From positions 18,181,377 to 18,245,376 of the forward strand of contig CM060080.1 of the NCBI GenBank assembly GCA_030533445.1: a stretch of DNA of 64,000 bases, read 5' to 3'. Below, one piece after another: positions 12,201-24,037 of the stretch; within the stretch, counting starts at the first letter, position 1; each line of letters starts with the position of its first letter. The stretch comes from Cyprinodon diabolis. Taxonomy: Eukaryota; Chordata; Actinopteri; Cyprinodontiformes; Cyprinodontidae. Position numbers and translations under genes: made by a program. Under the pieces are notes generated by a model. The model was not told where the DNA came from. It did not search any database and saw only the letters and a list, made by a program, of their open reading frames with translations.

Positions 12201-15200
12201 TTTTTAGGGGTCTACAAACTTCTCTAACCCGAGGGAATAAAACTGCTGAGTTACTGCTTACTAAAGATGGATCTATTAGCTGTTGGCTCATTTGGTTTTG
12301 GACCTTTTCTTCTGTTGCGGCTCTTATCTGAATGTTTTCTTTCATGTGTTTGTCTGTATCTCTGCAGCTTCACTTCGGAGCACACAGGAGGAGTACCAGA
12401 GGAAAGCGTTGGGAGCCTTTCAGAGGTTTTGCAGTGTTTCTTTAGTTTTTAAAAAGTTTTTTTTTTTAAACTAGCATGTCTAAACTTTTTTTCTCTCTTT
12501 TATCTGCAGAGCACAGAGTCTGTCTCCCACTGACCATCTGGCAGCTTTTTATCTGGCTTTGCAGCTTGCTGTATCCAGACAGGTAACATCAATAAACTGA
12601 ACGAAAAAATGCATTTAAGACACAATAAAAATATTCCTACTTACCTATCTACCACTTAAATAGTGGTTTATTCTGTCTCTAGTGAACACTTGTAGTCTGT
12701 GTGTGCCCGTGCTTAGATCCCCGAGGCATTAGGATATGTTCGACAGGCGCTGCAACTCCAAGGAGACGATGTCCACTCCCTCCACCTGCTGGCCCTGCTT
12801 CTCTCTGCCCAGAAACACTACCATGATGCTCTTAACATCATAGAGATGGCCCTGTCAGAGTACCCTGAGAACTTCAAGTAAGGACCCCCCCGTCATACAT
12901 CATTTAATGTCTGACTAACATTGTGGCAGACCCTGACCTGATTGTACTCCTTTGTGTAGTCTGCTGTATACCAAGGTGAAGCTGGAGGCCATGTGTAGAG
13001 GACCAGAGGAAGCTCTGCTCACCTGTAAACACATGCTGCAGATCTGGAAGAGCTTTTACAACCTGACTAACCCCAGGTAAACACAGGGACACTTCACTAG
13101 TGCAAAATTAGTTTTAAAGAAACTAAATGCTTGTTTATCTTTGATGTTATGAGTCGTACAGAAACGCTGTCTGTTTTTATGTCCATGCAGTGATTCAGGC
13201 CGTGGCAGCAGCCTGTTGGACCGAGCCATAGCAGACAGACGACAGCTCAATGCTATGACGCTGCCTGACTTCAGTGACCCTGACACTGGTAGGCACAAAC
13301 ACACATCTCCAAAATAAGTCAAAGGGCTGTCAAAAGAAAGTCTTTCTGCTCTTCTCTCTGTATCCAGTGCCTCGTTAATGATTCCTTTCTGTTTTAATTT
13401 CTCTATTTTAGTCTCAGGTTCTTCTTCTTCCCTCTCTGGTTTTGAACCAGTTTCTCCAACCTCCCCATCAACAGTGTCCACCCTTTCCTCCCCGCTGTCC
13501 TCCCCTTCATCACCTCTCTACTTTTTCCAGCCTCCTCCCCTTGTCGCTTCAGCCAGAAACCCATCCAGCCCCCCTCCCCTTTCTTCTCCTCCGCCCTCCT
13601 GTCCTGGTCCTCTTCCAACACCCACCAAGACCAGGACCCACATGTTTTACAACCACATCGTTCTGCGACAGCTCTCCAACTGTAATGAGCATCCTTGTGC
13701 ACCCTTTCCCTAGCATGGTGTGCGGAGTGAGCTGCGATAAAACGCCTAGTTTGCAGACCTGCACGTTCTTTTCTCACAACTCCTTATAGTACGAGCTTTT
13801 AGCGTGTAAATATTTGTAAAACGTAAAAAAAAAAATAATAATAATAATAGGCATACTAGATTATCCCAAAGATACAGATCTTTTGATTGAGGAGGGAGCT
13901 GAAACAAAGCACAGTTGCTGTAACGATACAAGTTTATGGAAACCCACAATTCTGTGTCAAACACCAACATATTTCCTTTTTGCTGCAAGGCTTTTCACAC
14001 CTGGCATTAAATTCCTACCGCAATGATCATAACTCACTTACAGACTTCACATGCCAAAAAAAACAAACATTTAGTAACATAACACAGATGATCTTGAGGG
14101 CTTTTGAAAAGTTGCAATGGGTGTCTGGAATCTGGCGCAGGGTAGATGAATTGCAAGAATTTGATCGGTTATTTTATTTGGATACTGAGGGGTTTGTAAA
14201 AGAAGCTCTGTGCTGATATCTATGAAATCATAGATCGACAGTGCAGCACGTCTGAATGTGCATAAAAACAATGTATTCTAAAAACAAAAATAGCAATATA
14301 TAAGTTTATTTTGTCCTAAGGTTGTAAAAGTGCTGCGTTTGGGCGTGCTTCAATGGTACAGTGGTTAGCGCACATTACCCATGTACAGAGGCTTTATTTA
14401 TCAATACAGCTGACCCGGGTTCGAATTCGCCCTGTGGTCCTTTGCTGCATGTTTCTCCCTCTCTCATATCCCCTTTCCTGTCAGCCTATGGTCGAAAAAA
14501 CAAGCCACTATAGTGCCGTTAAAAACTCAAAAAAAATAAAAATAAGCGCTGTTGTTTGTATGGGAAGCTGGAAATTTCAGCCAAACTTGAAGATTTTGGT
14601 TCTTGGTTTATAATGGTGGGAATCCTGCATCTCCATAAACGGCGGCCATAGCTTTAGTCATAGTGCAACCTTGATTGTTCTGCAAACTGTTAGATTCAAA
14701 GTTATGCCTCAAATGTTTTGCTAGATTATCATTTTACACAGAACAGTTTAAATCCAGCTTTAAAGGTCTTTAAATATAGCCTGTCGGTAAATCTAAGCAA
14801 TCCAGTCAGATCAGAGTTTGGTCCTTCAATCTGGATTAATAGAACTAATGCTGAAATAACTCATCTGAACACGAGTGTTCCCACTTGTATTTAGTAAAGT
14901 TGGATAGTTAAGAAGAGGAAGACTGAAAACTCATTTAGAATTAAAGCTGTGAGGAATGAAAGTATTTTAATTACTACTCTGCATCTTTCTTTTCCTTTCA
15001 CATTTTTGTCATTTAGACAGCAGACCCCTTCCCCCATATTGTCCTTTAATGTCCTCTGTGTGTGCATGTTGTTCTAGTTGGGAAGCCAGATAAACACTAC
15101 GATCCCAGAAAGAACGAAGGAAAGGAAAAGTTAATTGTAGTTTGCAATCATTTATTTGACCAAACGGGATTATTAACATGTGAGCTTGTTTGTGTTTTTA

Positions 15201-18200
15201 GCACCATGTTCAGAATGAAAACCTTTGTTTTCCTCTTTATTCTTTCTCTGTTCCTTCCTCCTCTCCATCATTAACAAGCGTCTGTATCTTTCCATCCTTT
15301 GGCTTTTTATTTTCCAAGGCGGCCCTCAGGACGCTAACACTCTTGGTTTTCCCTCCATGTTTTCTGTTTGTAAGTAGCCTTCGAAGTATCTTTTGTCATT
15401 TCATCCTACTTTATTTTGCCCTGTCTACTTGCTTTTCCCTGGTTAGGTTCAGATAAAAGTTTTCATTTTGTAATCTTGCTTGTAGCAGATAATGTTGCTT
15501 TACTAATTTCTACCAACTTTCTTTATAAAGCGCTTTAAAACCACCATAAAGCAACAGAGGACTGATATTTTTTTTTATAGTGTATGAATGATTAATTAAT
15601 CTGATATATTTATCTTCTGACAAGAATTCTTTACATATCTAGAGAAAGAATATATCATAAATGTAATGATTTATTTTTTCTTTTTTATAAAGATGGGGAG
15701 AAGTCTTCTGATAATGCTGAATCTCCATCAGATATTTATTGAATTATATGTGTGATTAACTGAACTAAGATATATTTACCAATGTTTATGTTTGACATAT
15801 TGGCATAAACAAGAAAAGGGCCAACATAAAGTCTAAGAGCAAAGACAAAAAAAAACCCCATAGAAATATAAAAATATATGAAGTATTAAATATTTTTATT
15901 TAAAAAAAACAGATGTCCAGGGTAATGAAGGAGGGTATTGCTGAATGGATGAATATTTACTTTTTGTCAAAAAGTCTAATGAAGAGTGATTAAAGTCTAT
16001 ACAAATCTCTCTTATAAATAACTGTTAATTTATCTGATCTAAATGAAAGTAGAAATTATTTTAAGTTTTTACTTTTATTTGTTTAGAGAGATGCAGAGTT
16101 TCCTCATCTCACATCAGACAACTGTTAGCTGCTGGGTTAAACTATTAACGGTTGCCCAGTTCAGATAGAAATCTGTTTTCAAAAATGTTTGCAGAAAAAA
16201 CTCGAAAAGAAAATGAAGCCTGTGCATGACAGAGAAATCAAACTTGATGACAACAAGGCAACAGGAATCATTTCTGTGACCTTAGGAGAACACTGATGGT
16301 TAAATGATTTAGATGCTTTTTAAGTTTTTGTAATATATTCAAAATTTTGTTGACTTTAATGGGGTTTTTTTTCAAAGATTCTGTTAAACCTGAAGCGTAG
16401 TTTATCTTACTATTGTGGAGTAGGAAGTAGATTTTTCCAACATTCATTTCCTCTTTAAGGATAGGAAAAAGCCAACAAATCATGAGCGACTCCAGGAAAG
16501 AGAGCAGGAGCTAACTTCCTGTTTGTGAGCCCAACCATTTGTTACACATGTCTGGCTTTTATACTGAACATTGAGACACTTGTCTCTAACAACATGTACT
16601 GTACAGTATATGTAAGACAAACTTTAAGAGAGGACCCAAAAGAAAAAAGATGTCATTCAGAAGATGTGTGCGTCTTATCTTGTCTTATCTTCTGTTATTT
16701 GAAGTAAAGTTTTCAGCTGAATGAGTGAAAATCACAAAGCTGCCTGCAGAAATGGATCAATCTAAAAATGGCATGAAAGAGTTTGGGTCAGCTATAGAAA
16801 TTACTATAAACTGTAAAGCACCAACACGGCATTGGAAATTATTTAAAGTATTCACACCTCTTCAGCGTTTTCAACATCATGGTCATCTCCAGGCTCTAAC
16901 AGGTTTTCTTCACCCATTCACCTGTATTTATCCTCTTCTGTCCAATCATTAACTACAACCAGCTTCCTTTTCCCTGGTGAAGAATATACCTCCACAGCGT
17001 GATGCTGCCACCACCATGCTTCACCTTGCTAGAGGTGTAAATGCTGTTTCGCCTACATGAATTTTTACTAACTGGGGACATCCTGCATCTTTGTTTTTGT
17101 ATGAATGATGGCTGTTCTGTCCAGATTCTCCTGCTTGAGCTGTGAATGTCTGCAGCTCCTTCCAGAGTGCCTGTGGGCCTCTTGGCCTCTTCTGAGTAAT
17201 GCGTTCCCAACCCAACCTTACAGTTTCAATAAACTCCAAGCCAACTCGAGATATATGCCAATATAATTTTCATCATTCTTTTTTTTTTTTTTGCAGAAAC
17301 ACAATTTTAAGTTAGGCACTACTTTGCTGTTCTAAAACATAAAATCCCGACTAAATACATTAGATATCTGTGATTGTAACTTACGGAAATGTAAGCGATT
17401 GCTTTCAAAATGGCTTTTAAAAAAGAATTCCCACCCTGCTTTTGTGGTGAGTAAACCAAACATAATTTTGTCATTTCCTCAACTTCCCCTTATCAGCAGC
17501 CATTGTTTCCTTTTTTATTTTGCTTAGAATAAGTCCTTTTATCTTTTATGTCTCTGATCTTTTACAAATGGGTGGTTCCTCTGAGTAAACCAAATTAGTA
17601 AAATAGACAACAGAGTAGACAAACCTAGAAGGTAAACAGTGCAGATTGTAATGAGCCTTTTAGCTACCAAAATGCTTAGTGCTGCAGTCAATGCATTTTT
17701 TTTTTACTCATGTATGCAGCACAGTAACTGTGTGAAGTGGTGTGATCTGCATACTAGTTTGAGTTTTTCTGCTTTTATTTTACTGCAGAAGAAAACACGG
17801 TAGCTCCTTGTTGCGCTTCACAAGGTGTGTTTAGTGAGTTCTGCTGTTGGCTGCATAACTAAATAAAATTTTATTTTGCTCTACTGCTTTGCAGCCGTTC
17901 TAAACGTTTAGGGCTTCTTTTGTGCATTTTAACAATGCAGTGTTTTGTTTTGTTTTTCCCTCACCCTGCAGGTTCGGTGCATGCTACATCTATAGCTGCC
18001 AGCCGGGTGGAGCAGGCTCTGTCAGAGGTGGCCTCTTCTCTGCAGAGCAGCGCTCCCAAACACGGACCCCTCCATCCCTGGATGACCCTGGCTCAGATCT
18101 GGTTACACGCAGGTCTGCTTCCACACATTTTTTCTTTTATTGAAGCAGAAAGTGTTGTTCTGCATCAGAAATTGCTATTGGAGGTAAATGATGAGCCAAA

Positions 18201-20574
18201 CATCAAGATCCTGCTCATGTTTTTAGTTGCTTGTCCTTAACCAGATGCTTTCATGCATATAAAGCCCTCTTTTTTTCCTATTAGCATAATCAAAATAAAG
18301 ATATTTTTCTAAATATACAGAAAATACCTGATATCTGGTTCCAATTTTACAACCTTTTTCTGTCAGAATTCTTAAGTATTAAAATTCACCTAAAAAATTT
18401 AGTAAGACTGTCTGTTCAGGCTTTTTAATTTTTTAAATTGCAAATTAGAAAACCTAGGATTATAAATCGTCCTCCAGTTATCCCTATTAATCCAACAGAC
18501 ATGGTGAGTGAGCTGCTGTCAGCTCTTCCTGGAAGCACAGTGATTGGATGCTATATTTCCCTGCCGGAGCCCTGACTCTGCAGCAGCAGACATTTGGGAA
18601 GCAGAACGTTAACAGAAGCAGGGGGCACATGTAAACACAGGCTTTAACAGAGGCGGTTGATGCTGCTGTTTATCCGTCCAGCTGCTTCCTCTCATCTGGC
18701 ACTCCTTTCCAGCTTGGCGACACGACTAATGTAATCAGCAAATTAGAGGGCAGATAGAGGGACCGTTCATTTCCTCCCTCCTGCTCTGCCGACATCACTC
18801 CCTCTTCATCATTGATGTAATAAAAGCTTTAGATAGAGTTCAATAACAGAACCCTGCTCTGCCTGCTCCTGTTCGATACCAAAGTCCCCGTAGTTGAATC
18901 TGTTTCTATTGGTTTAATACAGAATGTCTCCATTGGGCTTATTTTTACTCATAAAAATCTACTTTTTTAATGGTCTGCAACATTTCCTCCTCTGTCTTTT
19001 TTCCCCTCCACAGCTGAGGTGTACATCGGCATGTCGAAACCTGCAGAGGCCACAGCGTGCACCCAGGAGGCTGCCAACCTCTTCCCCACCTCCCACAACG
19101 TTCTGTACATGAGGGGGCAGATAGCCGAGCTGAGGGGCAACATGGATGATGCCAAACGATGGTACGAAGAAGCCCTGTCCATCAACCCAACTCATGTCAA
19201 AACCATGCAGAGACTGGTAAGACACCAACACACCTGCTGCGTCCTTTACGATTCTGCATGTTTTTACTTTTGAACTTGATCTGACTTTCCTGGTTTCTTT
19301 GGAGGAACTTTACTTCGGGTATTAAACCGGTTCAGATTGTAACCTTGAGCAAATTATCAAGGCTGAATTACTGAGCTTTTTATATGAGATACCCATGGCT
19401 GTTTATTTCTTCATGCATGCAACGCTCAGTTTCAAAATTTTCTAACAGAGATCCTGTGTCTGTCGGATTGCTAAACAAGTCCAAACTAGGCAGAACAAAT
19501 TCCTGGAGATATTAACCTGTAGGTTCATCAAACTTCTCGTCCGTCGCCTCCTTCAAACTTCCGAAGATGCTCAGACAGCCTAAAACGGGTCATATAAGTA
19601 GAACAATCCTAACAATACTGCGGTGAAATTCAGCATTTGAAATACACCCTGAAGCTGATCCAAGAGTACATTTTTATTTTCTACCAGAACAATGGCCAGC
19701 CATCCGAAAATGCTTTATTTTCATCTATCCCACTGTTAAATAAAGGTCTTCAAATATTTTGGAAATGCCTTCATAGTGTTTCATGCAATCATGGACATGG
19801 CAACAGTTTCTTGCTAAAGACATTTCATCCTGGCATTGTTTTAACCCTCAGCAAGAGGCCCCAGAGCAGCACCGCTGTAAAAGCTCTCATGTATGAGGAT
19901 GCATTATGTAACCTGATTACTGCTGTCCCTGTTCAATCCTGAGCAGCAGCAGCAGCAGCAAGCATGTACTTGGGTTTTGTTTGAGATTAATTCTAATACA
20001 TGGAAAGCAGTTGTATTGTGCCCTAGTATGTAGAATGCTGTGATGTCTGTGTGCACAGTTGTATTTGGTGACAGGAACTCTAACACGTTTTATAATCTAT
20101 ACATATTAATGTTAATCACAGAATGGTTTACAACCATCGGGACCTAATTTGTGTTTTTTGGGGGGGGCTTCTTTTAGGGTCTGATTCTGCACCAGCTGCA
20201 GCGCTACAGTCTATCTGAGAAAGTCCTGAGGGATGCTGTGCAGGTCAACAGGTAGGCTTCTTTTTTGTCTTTTTTTATGTCTATTATTTCCTTTGCTTGA
20301 TTCTGTTTCTTAAACACAATCTTTCAATAAATTTATTTTTTATCTAATGTTCTGGATGCCAGAATCTTCATTATATTGCCTGCATTTAATCAAAGAAAAA
20401 TAAATATGTTCCTGTCGTTTCGTCAGCACGGCTCACGACGTCTGGAACAGTCTGGGCGAGGTGCTGCAGGCTCAGGGGAACGCCGCTGCCGCCACCGAGT
20501 GTTTCCTCACTGCCTTGGAGCTGGAGGCCAGCAGCCCCATCTTGCCTTTCACCATCATTCCCCGAGCACTATGA
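5314..20574 (+). CDS. ttc7b: TTC7B, tetratricopeptide repeat protein 7B (PI4KA complex scaffold)
   Basis: TTC7B is the TPR scaffold that, with EFR3 and FAM126/hyccin, holds phosphatidylinositol 4-kinase alpha at the plasma membrane. Twenty-one exons in consistent phase: 5314-5434, 7635-7789, 7884-7959, 8820-8912, 9116-9273, 9565-9686, 10529-10607, 10743-10918, 11020-11083, 11157-11294, 11400-11588, 11709-11826, 12368-12425, 12510-12582, 12717-12877, 12960-13076, 13191-13288, 17972-18112, 19014-19216, 20178-20252, 20427-20574. The product would be about 853 aa (human about 843). Diagnostic stretches are [20 protein letters not shown] (N-terminus), [56 protein letters not shown], and the C-terminus PFTIIPRAL. 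These fit 7B better than 7A. One defect: exon 20 is 75 nt where 74 are needed, with an extra A in GAG-AAAA-GTC (about 20217-20224), which shifts the frame for the last 60 or so residues. Two candidate cassette exons lie in the long intron after exon 17. Confidence 0.95.
6203..6251. repeat. (A)n(TA)n tract in TTC7B intron 1
   Basis: A poly-A run (about 6184-6203) continues into about 48 bp of TA repeats. It precedes the retroelement tail copy at 6290-6560 in the same arrangement as at 4513-5080. Confidence 0.9.
6290..6560 (-). mobile_element. Retroelement 3' tail, copy 2
   Basis: Same family as 4775-5080. The shared blocks are TTTACAGCA-CAAAAAG-TATAG, ACATAATAGTGAAGAGTTAAA, GGAGAATAAATAACC and ACAGCTATGGACATTTTT-CAGTAAT. 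The two copies, in the same orientation, bracket TTC7B exon 1. Confidence 0.65.
6770..6880 (+). mobile_element. Tc1-like transposase relic
   Basis: AAGCATGGTGGTGGCAGCAT near 6836-6856 reads KHGGGSIM in one plus-strand frame, the conserved block around [11 protein letters not shown] of fish Tc1-like transposases. Surrounding frames are broken. It lies in TTC7B intron 1. Confidence 0.45.
11860..12240 (+). mobile_element. Tc1-like transposase relic in TTC7B intron 12
   Basis: ACCAAACACGGTGGTGAGGG (from about 11967) reads [14 protein letters not shown], a decayed version of the Tc1-like [13 protein letters not shown] block. AAGAATCAAGGTGTTAT near 12171 resembles sequence further 3' in such elements. 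There is no intact frame. Confidence 0.4.
13412..13681 (+). CDS. Candidate Ser/Pro-rich cassette exon of TTC7B
   Basis: A pyrimidine-rich acceptor (CTCTATTTTAG, 13401-13411) and a GTAATG donor (13682) bound 270 nt, exactly 90 codons, in phase 1 at both ends. That matches exon 17 (ends ACT-G) and exon 18 (starts GT-TCG), so the exon can be included or skipped without breaking the frame. The peptide starts [20 protein letters not shown] and is low-complexity Ser/Pro, followed by [17 protein letters not shown]. If the donor is not used, the frame stops at 13713. It would add a flexible loop between TPR blocks. Expression is not shown by sequence alone. Confidence 0.5.
14341..14530 (+). mobile_element. 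tRNA-derived SINE
   Basis: An A-box-like TGGTACAGTGGTTAGCGC (about 14354-14371) and a B box GGTTCGAATTC (14418-14428) form a tRNA-like head. A CTGCATGTTTCTCCCTCTCTC body follows, ending in an A-rich tail near 14530. The head-body pattern is that of common fish SINEs. It sits in the long TTC7B intron 17. Confidence 0.75.
15319..15369 (+). CDS. Candidate 17-codon micro-exon of TTC7B
   Basis: The acceptor TTTTCCAAG (to 15318) and a consensus GTAAGT donor (15370) bound 51 nt in phase 1/1, compatible with exons 17 and 18. The peptide would be [16 protein letters not shown] after a junction glycine. The strong donor and symmetric phase are the evidence; the acceptor CAAG is weak. It could be mutually exclusive with the 13412 cassette or used in one tissue. 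Confidence 0.35.
16850..17260 (-). mobile_element. Tc1-like transposase fragment in TTC7B intron 17
   Basis: On the minus strand the sequence reads [20 protein letters not shown] (around 17040-16970), the core of Tc1-like transposases, preceded by a [21 protein letters not shown] stretch in another frame. Stops and frameshifts interrupt it. It is a dead fragment without recognised terminal repeats. Confidence 0.6.
18480..18850. other. GC-richer unique block in TTC7B intron 18, possible conserved non-coding element
   Basis: Unlike the AT-rich intron around it, this block is of higher complexity and contains no simple repeat, no transposon signature and no long frame. It includes GACTAATGTAATCAGCAAAT with homeobox-like TAAT cores. 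The call rests on composition only. Confidence 0.25.
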
Positions 20575-20854
20575 GACGCCATCATAAACCAGGGATCTGC
20601 AAACTGCTCCCTATACACATGACTAAGTGTTAACAGATGTGCAGATGTTTCTCACACTATGTACATAAATGCAAATATAATTTTCCTCTGCTTTGTGTTG
20701 GTGTGCGCCGACATGTTTTCCTGCGTCTCGTTTGTGCACCTTTGTCCTTGTACATACAATAACGTTTGCATTCGAAAGCCTAAGATTTTGTTTACACTTT
20801 ATTTTGTCCAAAGAAACACAGGTTGGTTTTAAAATCCCATTACTGCCAGGAAAA

Positions 20855-21413
20855 AATAAATGCTTTTACGTTTGCTTTAAGAGCCAAACATCTGGATAAA
20901 ACAACAGATTCACCCGCTGCTGTTAAACCAGAGCGGATTGCTGTTACTGTACCATCCACTGGAGACATGATCATTGGATCAATTAGTCAATAAATGCCAA
21001 AAAAAGATCTGCATGAATTCAGATAGATTAATGGATTATTTTATTATTTCTGTGGGAATTTTTATCATGTCAACGCATGCTGTTATTTAGATTACAGAAT
21101 ACAATATGCACAGAAGAGAGCTGTTACTGATAAACGGGATCTGTTTCAACAACCAGGTTTTCTATGTAAAAGCATCCATCTTGTTTGTGTCTTTGCATCC
21201 TGTCACAGCCAGGTTAGTTTTTCCTTTAGATTTTTTTTATCATACATTTAAAGAGTTATTGATGTATATTTGATTGACCCTCATGTTTTAATATTTCAGA
21301 CAGTAAATTATGATTATACACAGTGAAGCTGTGGTCAGAGTGAGGAGATGAACGGGTTCAGTTTAATCATGGAGTTGTATTTGCTGTAAATCAGTGACTG
21401 AAATGATAATAAA
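20855..21413 (+). terminator. TTC7B polyadenylation signals
   Basis: Three AATAAA hexamers follow the stop codon, at 20855-20860, 20989-20994 and 21408-21413. The last is followed at once by a GTGTGTGGTGTT-rich stretch (21429-21442), the usual downstream element, so the main cleavage site is probably near 21430, giving a 3' UTR of about 0.85 kb. Confidence 0.55.
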
Positions 21414-22259
21414 GATCCTCTGTAAAGCTGTGTGTGGTGTTCCCTCTGGCTGTGACCCTGGGGCCAGCGGCGTCCATTACTCTCTCAGGTGTGTCCTCCT
21501 TTGTTCCAGAGGATCACAGCGCTGACAGGTTTTGTCCTGGAGTGTCAGGAAGCCCCAGCCCCCTGCTGGACTGAAGTCTCAGCTTGTGTCTCAGGTGTCA
21601 CCAGCAGTTAAGCTCTCAGGAAGGTCACCCATGGGGCTGGAGACTGGCTGAAAAACGGTTTGTTTGTAGGTGATCATAAAGGATAGTTTTTAAAGGAGAT
21701 CTATGCAAACACTTATTCTTTCAAAAAAAAAGTGGCACCTACTGTAGATACTGATTAAATGCGCTCATATTAACCATAATCAGTGTTAGCACCTCTTAAA
21801 TATGTTATTTTTTTGGCTTAGTACAGGGTCTGCAGCCTTTAAAATTCATCCTGGCTGATAAAAGGTTTAGAGCCAGAAATAATGAAAATCTAAAAAAAAC
21901 TTATGTTTGATAAATGTATGCTATTGTAATTTTTTTTTTTCCATTTTGAACAGTTTGCATCTTAAATCTGGGAAAAACTGTTCATATAGATCTTTCTCCA
22001 TAGTATTTTATGTAAAAAAAAATAAAATTTCCAAGCTAATGACAAACATCTAAAAAATTTGGTCGGTATTTTAATGTTATTCTATAGTGAAAAGTCAAAC
22101 ATTATTTTTAAAGCCAGTAAAGCTTCCAGGGCTGGTATACCTTTTTCTACTACATTAGTCGTTTCCTTATATAATTTTAGACCACTATTAAGAGCCATCG
22201 CAGATGTTCCAAAGAGCACAGGTTTTAGGCCCTGGTCTAGGAAATATACTTCTGCATAA

Positions 22260-22680
22260 TGCAAAGGAGAAATGGATTAGCAACTGCCCATTACTCCCAG
22301 TGTGGTTATAAGCCTGTTTATTTACAATTTGAAGTCCATCACAACATCAGCAAATTGACCAGAAAGCCAGACTCTGCTGTGCTCATAGGTAAAAACAGCT
22401 ACAAATTAAGACTCTACAGTCTTATGTTTAATGTTAAAATCTAGGAAAGGACTGAACGCCTCCTAGAACCTGTTAAGCATGGTGTGGGAGAGATAGTGAT
22501 CTGGGCTTGCTTTGTTTCTGAGTTATGCTATAGACTATTCCCAAACTATTTTGGGTGAATATGTTTCTCCAACTTTTCAACTAAAGCTTGATCAAAACAC
22601 CAACCAGACACCAAGAAGCAAAGAAATACAACAAAATGGCCTCAAAAGAGAACAGTCACTCATCTACAGCTGTTCATACT
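22260..22680 (+). mobile_element. Tc1-like transposase relic
   Basis: CCTGTTAAGCATGGTGTGGG (from about 22469) reads PVKHGVGEIVIWACF, matching the conserved Tc1-like [13 protein letters not shown] block, and ACAAAATGGCCTCAAAAGAG further on fits a later transposase segment. It is broken by stops. Confidence 0.5.
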
Positions 22681-24031
22681 AGAGGTGAGTATTGGCATGA
22701 GTGTTGCGATTCGATACATGTCGCGATACGATATTATCACGATATTGCAGTATCACTATATATTGCCATATTTTCCCCAGCTATCAAAATCAAATGATGA
22801 GATAAAACAGCAAGTGCTGTATATTTTCATCAGAAAATCTTGATTAGGTATTATCCATGTTGTTTGGGATTTTCTTCCACTGTGACTGCCTCAAATACAG
22901 ACCAAAAAAGCATGAAATAAGGGCAGTAATAGGTTTACAATGGTGTATAGCATTAAGATGTCATGGATAATGTCTTTGGCAAAAGGGAGACATCTGGATG
23001 AATAATAACCATATTAGCATAAACTTGTTACTCTGACACAGGTTTCAGTAGAGATCCTAGCTTGTTATGCAGATACAGGAAGTGGGGATCTTACAGTCAA
23101 TGAACACTTTAGGTATTTTAGGGTCAAACATGAAACCATCTGTACAACAGCTCAAGCTGGACCTAAACTGGGTCAACAAAACCCATGTTCCAAAACAGCA
23201 GCTGCAACAAATTTTCTGATAAAGCGTTAAATTAGAGCTGTGATGACTTGAGATCACAGCATGACCCAAACTTTACCTGACACTATTTTAAATAGATTTT
23301 CTTAAATACATATTCTCATACAGTGACATTACCAGGAATTAGTCTTGTCCCCAGCTGAAAGCAACTATACAAAAATAAAATGTACATTAGAAAATGGGAC
23401 TGCCAGCACGGATCAGTATTCTAAAAACTACTCCCCAGTTACATAACTGCAGCTAGTGTGAGAAACACATCCAGCACCTCCTACACCTATCCTGGACAAT
23501 TCTGAATCGTACAAAAACCTGGTATCTTCCAGTCCAGATTTATACTACTGATAGAGGTATGAATCACACTGAAAATAAGGTCGTTTCTGTAAGTTTATTA
23601 TGCTGCCTCTGATTCTATAATTGTCAAAACCTTTTCTCCTCGAACTCCCACGGTTTTCTGCTGCCCCTTTCTCCTCCATCCATGTTTAGGTTGCCTAGCA
23701 ACAACTCCTCGGCAACCATTTATGGTGATCCAGTTTTCACAACACACACCCAAATGAATCGCAGAATAAATTTGTCCATTTTTAAAAATGTAAGGATTTC
23801 CAGCCTTCATGGGGAAAATCATGGTTTTATGAGGATTTTGCACAATTTATATTTAAGAATCGAGGCCCCTTTCAACGATATGTTTGGTGGGCTCTCGGCA
23901 GGACACCACAGGCAGTCAGAAAGCTTTGATTAGTCATCTTCAAGCTGCACCACCCCCGCAGATCCACAGGGAGAAAACACACGTCAACTCCTCTACAAAC
24001 ACAAACACCCAGCACCTTTAGTTCATGATAT

Positions 24032-24037
24032 TTTATT
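24032..24037 (-). terminator. Calmodulin polyadenylation signal
   Basis: AATAAA on the minus strand, inside CCAATAAAATATCATG, about 1.05 kb past the calmodulin stop codon. No gene-like frame lies between it and the stop, so this stretch (24020-25091) is read as the calmodulin 3' UTR. Confidence 0.6.

Larger units (their letters stand above)
20575..24020. other. TTC7B 3' UTR and intergenic DNA between convergent TTC7B and calmodulin
   Basis: No gene was found. The first 0.85 kb is probably TTC7B 3' UTR. A Tc1-like relic lies at 22260-22680. At 22680-22780 a piece with ATTCGATACATGTCGCGATACGATAT-type sequence resembles a common fish DNA-transposon remnant. At 23130-23220 the text CATGAAACCATCTGTACAAC matches the pattern of a downstream Tc1-like segment. 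The rest shows nothing recognisable. Confidence 0.6.

Noticed and set aside
13403..13777. Minus-strand and alternate-frame ORFs across the Ser/Pro cassette
   Set aside because: Pyrimidine-rich sequence keeps several frames open; only the plus frame matches TTC7B splice phase.
14341..14430. A true tRNA gene at the A-box/B-box pair
   Set aside because: The spacing and acceptor stem do not fold into a tRNA, and a SINE body and A-rich tail follow.
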